Assembly (NCBI GenBank): GCA_934525625.1
Contig: CAKSZL010000001.1
Span: 248,001 to 312,000, forward strand
Source: an uncultured Burkholderiaceae bacterium
Lineage (GTDB): Bacteria; Pseudomonadota; Gammaproteobacteria; Burkholderiales; Burkholderiaceae_B
Length of the DNA: 64,000 nucleotides
Direction: 5' to 3'
In this document: in pieces, positions 45,423-53,320 of the stretch
Numbering within the stretch: position 1 is the first letter of the stretch
Layout of the letters: every line of letters starts with the position of its first letter
Notes under the pieces: model-generated
Told to the model about the DNA's origin: nothing
The model's input: only the letters and a program-made list of their open reading frames with translations
Databases searched by the model: none
Program-made: the position numbers and the translations under genes

Positions 45423-47257
45423 GCTGCCTCCTCGATGCGGGTCACGGTGCCGAAGTTTCCATCCACTTCGAGCAAGTCCCCAGTCTTGAATGTCTTTGAA
45501 GCGAAGCCGGTACCCACCACAGCGGGCAAGCCGTATTCACGGGAAATGATGGCCGTATGCGCCATCATGCCGCCCACGTCGGAGACCGCCGCGCTGATCA
45601 TCGGGAACACCGGCGCCCAGCTTGGCGCGGTAATCCGGCAAACCAGGATTTCTCCTTTTTGCACTTCATACAGTTGCTCTGGGTCGGAGATGACCCGGGC
45701 GCGTCCGGTGACCTTGCCGGGCGAGGCCGCCACGCCCTTGAGGATATTGGACGAATCCTGGCCGACGCTCAGCCACTCCTCGACTGTTTCCTGCGTGATG
45801 CCGAACAGCATGATGGTCAGAGGCTCGGTGATCGCGGTGGGCGGCTTGCCCAGCGCGGGCGGCGGCGACCATTTGGCCAGCGCATCGCGCAGCTTGCGAC
45901 GGCGCTCGATGATGGGCTTCCAATACACTTCGCCGCGCGGCTGCGTACCGGTGGCCCAGCCGATCAGCAGGTCGTACAGGGCATCGCTGACTTCGTGGCG
46001 GTGCAGATAGAAGATGTCCTCGCGGTCGTTGAAGAAGTCGCTGCCGACGAACAAGTCACCCAGTTCGCGCACCTTGTGCCAGAAGATGGAGTGGTGCCAG
46101 TGCTCCACGTAGAAGTTATGGTCCTCGACGAAGGGAAAGACCTTGCGCGCCAGATTGACCAGGCCGTCGAAAGCTTCGCGGTCTTCGTCCGTGGGCAGCA
46201 GCGCACGGTACTCCGCCGTCACGCGCGCGCGCTTTTCCAGAATTTCGTCCAGCGGGCGATCCACGCTTTGGCCTTGGCGCACGGCATCGATGTAGCCGCG
46301 CATGGCCGTGAAGGGCAGGCGCATGTCCGTCATCCATACGGGATCCGAGTGGGTGTAGCCCACCCCCGTCGAATACCAGAACCATGGATCCTTGGAGGCC
46401 TCCAGCGACTCCACCCACTCGCGGCCCTTGCTGCTTTCCTTGAGCTTGGCAATAGCCTCGCCGGGCAACTTGCTGTCGGTAATCGTCTTGTCCACGCCCA
46501 GCTTGACCGCCAGCTTGGCCAAGCGGCGCAGCTCGTCGTCGGGGCGGAACAGCATGATGTCGATACCGCTGACCATATCGGTCACGGTCTGGTCGGCAAT
46601 GCCCGGAAATACGCTTTGGCAGTACTCGCGGAACGTCAGGTAGGCGCCGTAGCCCAGGTTCAGCATCTCGAAATGGTAGGAACCCATTTCCAGCATGTTC
46701 TCGATCAGACGGTTGTACTTGCACAGCAGGTCATGGCTGGAATACAAGCCCCTATGCCCCATGACGTATTCTTCTTTCTCGTACTCGGGCAAGGGCGTGA
46801 ACTCGATCTGCTTGAGGCGTTCGATACAGTCCGTGGCCTTGACCTTCCAGTTCTCGAAGATTTCGTCCCAGTTTTCGTAGTAGTGGCCCGCGCGGCGCGT
46901 GAAGTATTCCTGCCGTTCGGCCACCTTGGCCGGGTCGTCGCAGATGTTGGGACTGACGTAGAGGTAGCCATTGATCACGCGCTGGTCCACGCCTATGGCC
47001 GGCGGAAACGCCCAGACACGGTTCGTCATCTGGCTCAGCGCCACCCACCAATTCTCCGTCATGATCGTGTCGAAGGGGTACAGCGGCTCCGGATTATGCA
47101 TGCCGTCGAAGAACCAGAACTTGGATTCCTCCAACGTCCTGCGCTCGGGGCTGACCACGCAATAGTAGGGATAAAGGTCTTCCCAACCCTGCGCGCCTTC
47201 CGGGGTCGGCAGTTCAAAGGGGCTGGGGAAGGTTCCCGTTTTTTGCTCCGCGTTCAT
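45419..47257 (-). CDS. PEP-utilizing phosphohistidine protein (phenylphosphate-synthase alpha-like)
   Basis: The 612-residue protein carries the swivelling His domain of PEP synthase at its C-terminus; GGMMAHTAIISREYGLPAVV places the phosphorylated His near residue 567. Residues 1 to about 480 are a long substrate-binding region of the kind seen in the 70-kDa subunit of phenylphosphate synthase and in rifampin phosphotransferase. The ATG at 47257 is spaced six bases from GAGGAG; one at 47260 is also possible. The pair would move phosphate from ATP through the His to a hydroxyl group, possibly on the ring. Related genes were reported to be needed for 3-hydroxypyridine dehydrogenase activity in Ensifer (from memory). 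Confidence 0.87.
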   Translation of the reverse strand: MNAEQKTGTFPSPFELPTPEGAQGWEDLYPYYCVVSPERRTLEESKFWFFDGMHNPEPLYPFDTIMTENWWVALSQMTNRVWAFPPAIGVDQRVINGYLYVSPNICDDPAKVAERQEYFTRRAGHYYENWDEIFENWKVKATDCIERLKQIEFTPLPEYEKEEYVMGHRGLYSSHDLLCKYNRLIENMLEMGSYHFEMLNLGYGAYLTFREYCQSVFPGIADQTVTDMVSGIDIMLFRPDDELRRLAKLAVKLGVDKTITDSKLPGEAIAKLKESSKGREWVESLEASKDPWFWYSTGVGYTHSDPVWMTDMRLPFTAMRGYIDAVRQGQSVDRPLDEILEKRARVTAEYRALLPTDEDREAFDGLVNLARKVFPFVEDHNFYVEHWHHSIFWHKVRELGDLFVGSDFFNDREDIFYLHRHEVSDALYDLLIGWATGTQPRGEVYWKPIIERRRKLRDALAKWSPPPALGKPPTAITEPLTIMLFGITQETVEEWLSVGQDSSNILKGVAASPGKVTGRARVISDPEQLYEVQKGEILVCRITAPSWAPVFPMISAAVSDVGGMMAHTAIISREYGLPAVVGTGFASKTFKTGDLLEVDGNFGTVTRIEEAA

Positions 47258-47308
47258 CATGTGCTCCTCTAGTGGCATTATTGGTTTGTAGTGAATGTCG
47301 TCCGGACA

Positions 47309-48331
47309 TCATCGCTGGCGATCGCCGCCTCGCAACTGATCGACCGCGATGGCGGTGATCAGAACCGCGCCGATGATGATGGTTTGCAGATAGCTGTTGA
47401 TGCGCAGCAGATTCATACCGTTGGAAAGCGCCGTGATGAAAATGGCGCCCAGCACGACGTTGCGCAGCAGGCCTCGCCCGCCCGTCAGCGATACGCCGGC
47501 GATCAGGCAGGCCGCGATTGAATTCAGAATCAGGTCGGTACCGCCCAGCGTGGCCTCTCCGCTCTCGGTGCGCGCCGTCAGCAGCACGCCGCCTATGCCC
47601 ACAATGGCGCCGGCAAAGGCATAGGTGAACACCTGACAACGCGAAGTACGCACGCCGGAAAGGCGAGCAGCCTTGTGATTGCTGCCTATGGCGTACAAGT
47701 ACCGGCCGAAGCGCGTCCAGCTAAGCAACAGATAGGTCAGCAGCAGAATCAACGCGGCATAGAGAGTGGGAACCGGAATGCCGTACACCGTGTTGTACGC
47801 GAGGTAGTTGCCAAACTGTTCGGGCAGGCCCGAGATGCTGTAGCCGCCGGAGATGTACAAGGCCAGACCGGTCGCCATGGACAGCGTACCCAGCGTCATG
47901 ACGAACGGCGTGACGCGCAGCACGGCGACGCCCAGGCCATTGACCAGCCCCACCATCGCGCCCGTGACCACGCCGCAGGCTACGCCCGCCGTCACCGCCA
48001 TCCCCACGGCCTCGGGATCCACTCCCATGTAATACTTCATCACCGTCGCGCTAACGACGCTGACGAGCGCCACGTTGCTGCCCACTGATAAATCGATGCC
48101 GCCCGATACCAGGATGAGAAACTGCGCCACACAGATAATGAGCAGGTAGGTGGACTGGCGCGTCAGATTGAACAGATTCGCTTCGGAAACAAAGCGGGGT
48201 TCCAACAGGCTGAACAGCAGCACCAAAGCCAGCAACAAGAAGGGCATCATCCCTATGGATGCGCCGATTTCGCGCCAACCAACTCTCCCCGCAGGCGCGG
48301 CGGCTTGCATGTCGACAGATGTCATATTCAT
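47309..48331 (-). CDS. ribose/sugar-type ABC importer permease (RbsC-like)
   Basis: A 340-residue permease of the RbsC group with about eight to ten membrane segments, the VSGGIDLSVGSNVAL loop near 75 and a TGGRGLLRNVVLGA loop near 285. The gene follows the ATPase gene by two bases. In sugar systems one such protein dimerises to form the channel. Here it stands in an operon for ring hydroxylation, and the other importers of the window are of HAAT or TRAP type. Confidence 0.9.
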   Translation of the reverse strand: MNMTSVDMQAAAPAGRVGWREIGASIGMMPFLLLALVLLFSLLEPRFVSEANLFNLTRQSTYLLIICVAQFLILVSGGIDLSVGSNVALVSVVSATVMKYYMGVDPEAVGMAVTAGVACGVVTGAMVGLVNGLGVAVLRVTPFVMTLGTLSMATGLALYISGGYSISGLPEQFGNYLAYNTVYGIPVPTLYAALILLLTYLLLSWTRFGRYLYAIGSNHKAARLSGVRTSRCQVFTYAFAGAIVGIGGVLLTARTESGEATLGGTDLILNSIAACLIAGVSLTGGRGLLRNVVLGAIFITALSNGMNLLRINSYLQTIIIGAVLITAIAVDQLRGGDRQR

Positions 48332-48333
48332 TG

Positions 48334-49926
48334 TTATTCCTTGACAAAAAACCCTGACAGCGCAGCCTCTTCCGTCTTGCGCGCCCCCACCAGCTCATCC
48401 ACCGTCGCCCCCTCGCGCACCACGTAGACGCGGTTGGACAAGCTGAGCACTTCAGGCAGGTCGGAGCTGATCAGTAGAACCGCCATGCCCTCCTTCACCA
48501 ATTGCTCCAGCACCCCATAAATCTCGGCCTTGGCATTGACGTCTATGCCCACGGTGGGCTCATCCAGAATCAGCAGCTTGGGCTGGCGTGCGAGAAAGCG
48601 CCCCAACAAGGCCTTCTGCATATTGCCGCCGGAGAAGCTATACGCCGCCCGCTCGATGTCCAGCGGCGCCAGCGACATACGCTTGGCCATACCCAGCGAA
48701 ATCTCTTTCTCGGCGCGGCGCGACAGCCATCCGTTCTTCATCAAAGCCGCAGACTTGAGCGAAGCAAGGCCGATGTTCTCGCGCACGCTGCGGCCCAGCA
48801 GCATGCCTTCCTGGATGCGGTCGTTGGTGACGTAGGCGACGCCGCTTTCGATGAACGAGCGCGGCGCCGCCTTGCCGAGCTCACGCCCGTCCACTTGTAT
48901 CGAGCCCTCGGCCACGGACTCGATGCCGAAACAGGCACGGCCGATTTCCGATTTGCCGCATCCCACCAAACCCGCCAGACCCACGACTTCCCCCTCGCGG
49001 ACGGTCAACGATGCCTCTCTGACCAGCCCGCTGGCCGTAGCCAGGCCATGCACCGTCAACACCGGTTCGCCCGGCTGGAAGGCTATGCTGGGGTAGAAGC
49101 CCGCGAAACTGCGCCCCGTCATCAGCTCCACCAATTGCTTGCGATCGGTTTCGGCGGCTGGCACGGTTCTGATCAAACGGCCGTCACGCATGACGGTGAC
49201 ACGATTGCCGATTGCCTGGATCTCGCTGATGCGATGGGTGATGTAAATAACGCCAACGCCTTGCTGCTGGAATTGGCGGATGAGCGCAAACAGTTGCACG
49301 GTTTCGCTTTCCGTCAACGAAGCCGTCGGCTCGTCCAGGATCAATACGCGTGGATTCGTCAGCGCCGCCTTGGCAATTTCCACCATCTGGCACTCCGCTC
49401 GGGACAATTGCCTGACCCGGGCTTGCGGCGACAGCTTGAAACCCAACCTGCTGAAGTGTGCCAGCGCGCGTTCGCGCATACACCGCTTGTTCAGCATGCC
49501 GCCCCATCCCAGCGTTTCGTTCGCCAGAAACAGGTTTTCCTCCACAGTCAGATCCGGCGCCAGGCTGAACTCCTGGAATACGACGGCGATACCCGCTTTA
49601 CGCGCCTCTTGCACGTTGCGGAATGTCACCGCTTCGCCATCCATCAAGAGTTGGCCCGACGAAGGCGCCAAGGCTCCACAGATGATGTTCATTAGCGTGG
49701 ATTTGCCGGCGCCATTCTCGCCGAACAACACGTGCACCTCGCCGGCCAGCACGTCCAGATCCATATCGCAGAGCGCCTGGACCCCGGGAAAGTGGCGGCT
49801 GATGCCACGCACGCTCAGCAATGGCTTGCCGAAGACCACTGCCTGGGCGACGCTCCGCTCCGCTTCCGGCCATACGGCCGGAAGCGGCATGGCGGCGGCA
49901 AGACTCATCTCACGCCTTTCTTGCAT
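48334..49926 (-). CDS. ribose/sugar-type ABC importer, tandem ATPase (RbsA-like)
   Basis: The 530-residue ATPase has two nucleotide-binding domains. The first has Walker A GENGAGKST near 70, signature LSRAECQ and Walker B VLILDEPT. The second has a degenerate Walker A (GLVGCGKSEI), signature FSGGNMQKA and Walker B LLILDEPTVG, as usual for RbsA. Its first 35 residues precede the domain. An ATG at 49908 is an equally good start by its AAAGG spacing. It follows the binding-protein gene by seven bases. Confidence 0.92.
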   Translation of the reverse strand: MQERREMSLAAAMPLPAVWPEAERSVAQAVVFGKPLLSVRGISRHFPGVQALCDMDLDVLAGEVHVLFGENGAGKSTLMNIICGALAPSSGQLLMDGEAVTFRNVQEARKAGIAVVFQEFSLAPDLTVEENLFLANETLGWGGMLNKRCMRERALAHFSRLGFKLSPQARVRQLSRAECQMVEIAKAALTNPRVLILDEPTASLTESETVQLFALIRQFQQQGVGVIYITHRISEIQAIGNRVTVMRDGRLIRTVPAAETDRKQLVELMTGRSFAGFYPSIAFQPGEPVLTVHGLATASGLVREASLTVREGEVVGLAGLVGCGKSEIGRACFGIESVAEGSIQVDGRELGKAAPRSFIESGVAYVTNDRIQEGMLLGRSVRENIGLASLKSAALMKNGWLSRRAEKEISLGMAKRMSLAPLDIERAAYSFSGGNMQKALLGRFLARQPKLLILDEPTVGIDVNAKAEIYGVLEQLVKEGMAVLLISSDLPEVLSLSNRVYVVREGATVDELVGARKTEEAALSGFFVKE

Positions 49927-49933
49927 GGCCGCC

Positions 49934-51019
49934 TCATTTCACTTCGAAGTAAGGCTTCCAATCTTCAGGCGCCAGCGACAGATCCCGGGGATAGGTCTTG
50001 ACCATGCTTTGCTCTATGGTCGTGAAGCCGGTATCCACATCGCGCATGACGGGCTTTTTCTCCAGGATGCGCACCAACTGGTCGATGGCGACGCGCGCCT
50101 GAGCCGCGGTGTAGTCGGAAACTATCGCCTCCACGCTGCCGTCACGCAGCCCCGCCTCGGTTTCCGGCGTCGTGTACGAAGACAGAAGCTTGATATCGGA
50201 ACGGCCCTTTTCCTTCAGCACCTGAATCCCCGCGGCGATACCCGGAGCGATGCCGGCTATGTAGTCGATATCGGAGTAGGCCAGCAGCGTGTCTTCTATC
50301 AAGGGAATCTGGGCGGCCTTGCTCGGCTCTCCCCACACGACTTTCAGCACCTCGATATTGGCATCGTTCGCCACTGTTTTAACGAAGCCATCCGCCGAAT
50401 CCTTGGACCAACGCGGCGCTTCGGGCCCTCCCAGCCATATCACCTTGACCTTCTTGCCATCCGCCGCGTGTTTCTTCTTCAGGTATTCCCCCACCAGACG
50501 GCCCGCGTCGAACCAGTCGCCCTGAGCCCGCGCCGCCACGCGATCGGAGGTGACGTCTCCTCCGGTAATTGCCACCGGCACGCCCTGGTCGGCCGCCTTG
50601 GCTATCGTCCGGTTCAGGCCGGTGGCGGAAATGGCAACCATGGCGATGCCGTCCGCGCCACGGCTGACGCAGTCTTCCATTTGCGAGATTTGCGTGGGCA
50701 GCTCGGTATAGCCGCCAGCGGCAAATACGTTCAGCGCAATCCCCTTGGCCTCGGCCTCTTTAACCGCGCCATAGGTCATGGCCATGTAGTAGGGGTCTTT
50801 GGTATGGGGGAACAGCACACACAAATGCCACTTTTTGGTGACCTCGGATTTGGGCAGCGGCTTGTACGCCACCTCTTTCCACACCCCATCTTTCGAGAAG
50901 GCGGGGGTGCGCTCCCGGACGGGAAACTGCCAATCCGCCGAATCGGCGGCTTGCGTCAGGCCGGCTGTGCTGAGCAGCGCGGCGCCCAGTACCCACGACA
51001 ATACATTTTTCTTATCCAT
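49934..51019 (-). CDS. ribose-type periplasmic binding protein (RbsB-like)
   Basis: A 361-residue binding protein with a signal peptide ending in GLTQA and the sugar-binding fold: KKWHLCVLFPHTKDPYYMAM near 50 opens the first lobe and GADGIAMVAISATG near 120 is the typical hinge segment. The ATG at 51019 has GAGGGAG upstream; a longer frame from 51079 adds 20 residues without a signal. It is the first gene of the long leftward operon. Two TetR-type operators lie 54-172 bases upstream. Relatives bind sugars, autoinducer-2 and some aromatic or nucleoside ligands, so the ligand is open. Confidence 0.9.
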   Translation of the reverse strand: MDKKNVLSWVLGAALLSTAGLTQAADSADWQFPVRERTPAFSKDGVWKEVAYKPLPKSEVTKKWHLCVLFPHTKDPYYMAMTYGAVKEAEAKGIALNVFAAGGYTELPTQISQMEDCVSRGADGIAMVAISATGLNRTIAKAADQGVPVAITGGDVTSDRVAARAQGDWFDAGRLVGEYLKKKHAADGKKVKVIWLGGPEAPRWSKDSADGFVKTVANDANIEVLKVVWGEPSKAAQIPLIEDTLLAYSDIDYIAGIAPGIAAGIQVLKEKGRSDIKLLSSYTTPETEAGLRDGSVEAIVSDYTAAQARVAIDQLVRILEKKPVMRDVDTGFTTIEQSMVKTYPRDLSLAPEDWKPYFEVK

Positions 51020-51072
51020 CGCGTTTCTCCCTCTTCCTCGGTTTTTGTTTATCTCGTTCACCCTAAACAGGT

Positions 51073-51090
51073 CGGTCAAACGACCAATTT
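51073..51090. promoter_or_regulatory. TetR-type operator 1 (GGTC-N4-GACC)
   Basis: On the minus strand the site reads AAATTGGTCGTTTGACCG; 15 of 18 bases match operator 2. The GGTC...GACC core is palindromic. It lies 54 bases before the binding-protein ATG, just downstream of a TATATT stretch that could be the -10 box, where bound repressor would block transcription. Confidence 0.75.
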
Positions 51091-51173
51091 AAAAGGTAAA
51101 AAAATATAGGCGTTTAGTGCATTTAAGAGGCTGTTCCGATTGAGTTCAGCTTCAGCACTACGGGAGTGACCTC

Positions 51174-51191
51174 AAATTGGTCAATCGACCG
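51174..51191. promoter_or_regulatory. TetR-type operator 2 (GGTC-N4-GACC)
   Basis: On the plus strand the site reads AAATTGGTCAATCGACCG. Its core centre is 105 bases from that of operator 1, about ten helical turns, and it lies between the TetR stop and the promoter of the transporter-hydroxylase operon. The pair could support looping or cooperative repression by the TetR protein encoded beside it. Confidence 0.75.
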
Positions 51192-51272
51192 TACAAAAAG
51201 TTTGGCATACTTGCCCATGCTTTTTAATCAGTATTTATCCCTACCGCCAGCGAATATTTAGCAGCGCAGCGC

Positions 51273-52031
51273 TTAAAGCCGGGTGGACGGCGCCTGCATA
51301 CCGTGGGCAAGAAAGTTACTGAGGCGGGCGGACATTTCGTCGATGTCGCCCTCTTTGAAGCGGCCTCCGGATATGTCTTCCAGGCGGCCCTGTTCGGAAA
51401 AGGTATAGAGACAAACACCCACGAGGAACATCATGCGCCAGTGGATATCCGCCTGGTCTACGTCGGGCAGCGCTCGCTCCAGCGCTTCCAGGTAATGCTT
51501 GATGGACTCGTCGTAGACGGCCCTGTTCATGCGTTCGGACAAATCTTCGGGTTCGTTGTGCAAGCGCGCCAGCAAACGAACGTAAGCAATGCCACGGGGG
51601 CCGCTATGCAGCAAGCTGAGCAAGGGCAACAGAAAAGCACGCACGAGATCGGACACGGGGGGAAGACCGCCGTGCTTGTTCAACAGCGTCCTCAAATTTT
51701 GCATGCGCCGCTCGGACAAGGCCATGGCGCGCTGCTTGATGACCTCTTCAAATAGGCGGCGTTTGGATTTGAAGTAGTACGAGATCATCGATTGACGCAC
51801 ACCAGCCATCGCGGCGATGTCGCGCGTGGATGTCATGGCGTAGCCATGTTCGGCGAACAAGACTTCGGCCACGTCCATGATCTGCCCGCGCATGTCGCGG
51901 TCCGCGGCTCGTCTCGCCGAAGGCCGTCCTCTGGGTTGAGCCGAGGCGATTTCGCCGTCCAGCGGCGCCAGCCCGTCGCTGCGCAACGATGCGATACGTC
52001 CTTCCTTGATCACCCATGATGATTTAAGCAT
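51273..52031 (-). CDS. TetR/AcrR family transcriptional regulator
   Basis: This 252-residue protein has a TetR DNA-binding domain at residues about 48-95 (IMDVAEVLFAEHGYAMTSTR, then MISYYFKSKRRLFEEV) after a long polar N-terminus. The C-terminal domain resembles that of the TetR protein at 9178-9876 (RLEDISGG against RLEELSQD). I chose the ATG at 52031. It is encoded directly upstream of the transporter-hydroxylase operon on the same strand, with two matching palindromic operators in between. It is almost certainly the local repressor, probably released by the substrate or a metabolite. Confidence 0.88.
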   Translation of the reverse strand: MLKSSWVIKEGRIASLRSDGLAPLDGEIASAQPRGRPSARRAADRDMRGQIMDVAEVLFAEHGYAMTSTRDIAAMAGVRQSMISYYFKSKRRLFEEVIKQRAMALSERRMQNLRTLLNKHGGLPPVSDLVRAFLLPLLSLLHSGPRGIAYVRLLARLHNEPEDLSERMNRAVYDESIKHYLEALERALPDVDQADIHWRMMFLVGVCLYTFSEQGRLEDISGGRFKEGDIDEMSARLSNFLAHGMQAPSTRL

Positions 52032-52249
52032 TGAGTTTTCCACAGTTGACTGCACATAGCCCCCATATTATTCACTATCTCATCCAACGAGTCCGGGCCC
52101 AGGCGCATGGCTTGCCCGCTCATCTCTTTGGACAGCAGCGAATGGAATGGCTTTCGCTATTCTTTATAAAATATAGTGCAGATAGGTTATAGGGGTTGTG
52201 CAGGCGGGCTTCCACCCGCGCTTGAATCGTCTGTATTGCGCGCCGCGCC

Positions 52250-53170
52250 TCAGCCGTCGCGGTATTGCCCGCTGGCGAACAGCCGCTTGGCCACCTGCCT
52301 GAACCATACGATGGCCGGGTCGTCGTGAAAGCGGCGGCTCCAGTGCAAAGAGATGGTGAAGCCGCCCAGGGGCAGGTCGGGCGCGATGGTGCCGAACTCG
52401 CCGCCGCGGTTGAACACGCGCGCCGTACTGCCCGGAATCAGCACGCACAGATTGGTGGCGCCGATGATGAAGGGCAGCGAAAGAAAGTTCTGCGTCACCA
52501 GCCGCAGGCGGCTTTCCAGGCCCAGCAGCTTCAAAATACGCGAAGTGTCGGCGTGGGTTTGCACCGCGACGAATTCCAGCGATTCCAATACCGAGATCGG
52601 CGGGCTGGCGCCGTTCAGCTTGCCCAGCACGGGATGGTCCTTGCGGAAGAACACGACGTAGCGGTCGTCGAACAAGGGCTGCATGCGGCAGCCCTGCAGG
52701 CGCGGCAAAGAGCCGAAGGCGAAATCCACCTGCGCATTATCGAAGGCTTGCGACAAGTCGGTACGCAGCAGGTCTACCGTCTCGACCCGCACGCCGGGCG
52801 CGTGCTGCTCGATTTCCCGCATCATGCGCGGCAGGTAGCGCTCTTCGCCCATGTCGCTCATCATCTGCACGCGAAACACGCGGTGCGATTGCGCGGGGTT
52901 GAATTGCTCGGCGTCGGCCAGGGCCTGGCCCAGGATTTCCAGCGCGTTGCGCACCGATGCCGCCAGGCGTTCGGCGCGCGGCGTGGGCCGAACGCCCCCG
53001 GGCGCGCGCACGAAAAGCCGGTCGTCCAGCATGGTGCGCAAACGCGTCAGCCCTTGGCTGGCGGCGGGCTGGCTGATGCCCAGCGCATCGGCGGCCAGGC
53101 TGATTTTCTGCCGGGTGTAGATGGCGTCGAACAGGCGCAGCAGATTCAGGTCGACCTTATCAATATTCAT
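52250..53170 (-). CDS. LysR family transcriptional regulator (NodD/NahR-like branch)
   Basis: The 306-residue protein starts MNIDKVDLNLLRLFDAIY, as is typical of the NahR/NodD/DntR branch, with the helix-turn-helix at residues 20-60 (AADALGISQPAASQGLTRLR). The effector domain is complete. It is divergent from the alpha-hydroxy-acid operon and probably activates it. A 17-base dyad lies six bases upstream of its own start codon. The gap 52032-52249 beyond its stop holds no gene that I can see. Confidence 0.88.
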   Translation of the reverse strand: MNIDKVDLNLLRLFDAIYTRQKISLAADALGISQPAASQGLTRLRTMLDDRLFVRAPGGVRPTPRAERLAASVRNALEILGQALADAEQFNPAQSHRVFRVQMMSDMGEERYLPRMMREIEQHAPGVRVETVDLLRTDLSQAFDNAQVDFAFGSLPRLQGCRMQPLFDDRYVVFFRKDHPVLGKLNGASPPISVLESLEFVAVQTHADTSRILKLLGLESRLRLVTQNFLSLPFIIGATNLCVLIPGSTARVFNRGGEFGTIAPDLPLGGFTISLHWSRRFHDDPAIVWFRQVAKRLFASGQYRDG

Positions 53171-53175
53171 TTATC

Positions 53176-53192
53176 TAATATTTTTTATTAGT
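53176..53192. promoter_or_regulatory. LysR-type dyad CTAATA-N5-TATTAG
   Basis: A perfect six-base dyad around five T residues lies in AT-rich DNA between the LysR start (53170) and the rightward leader ORF (53282). Size and shape fit a T-N11-A LysR box, and the position suits control of both divergent genes. Confidence 0.5.
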
Positions 53193-53281
53193 TATGTTTT
53201 ATTGTCTTATATTGCTCCGGGCCACACAATAGGCGGCACAACACGAAAAGCCTTTGAATAAAAGCGACAGGAGACAAGCGC

Positions 53282-53320
53282 ATGCCACCGGCCGGCCCGT
53301 GGCATGCGCGCGCCATATGA
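53282..53320 (+). CDS. putative 12-codon leader ORF coupled to the FMN dehydrogenase gene
   Basis: AGGAG lies eight bases before an ATG at 53282 that opens a 12-codon frame (MPPAGPWHARAI), whose TGA overlaps the dehydrogenase ATG as ATGA. The dehydrogenase start itself has no ribosome binding site, so ribosomes finishing this leader would restart there. It could alternatively be a chance frame with initiation at a TTG at 53254. Confidence 0.5.
   Translation: MPPAGPWHARAI

Noticed and set aside
44331..47257. Housekeeping PEP synthase split by a frameshift
   Set aside because: The two proteins are encoded in reversed order relative to PEP synthase domains (His-domain protein first, ATP-binding protein second), with a clean ATGA overlap and no PEP/pyruvate barrel. 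They match a two-subunit phenylphosphate-synthase layout.
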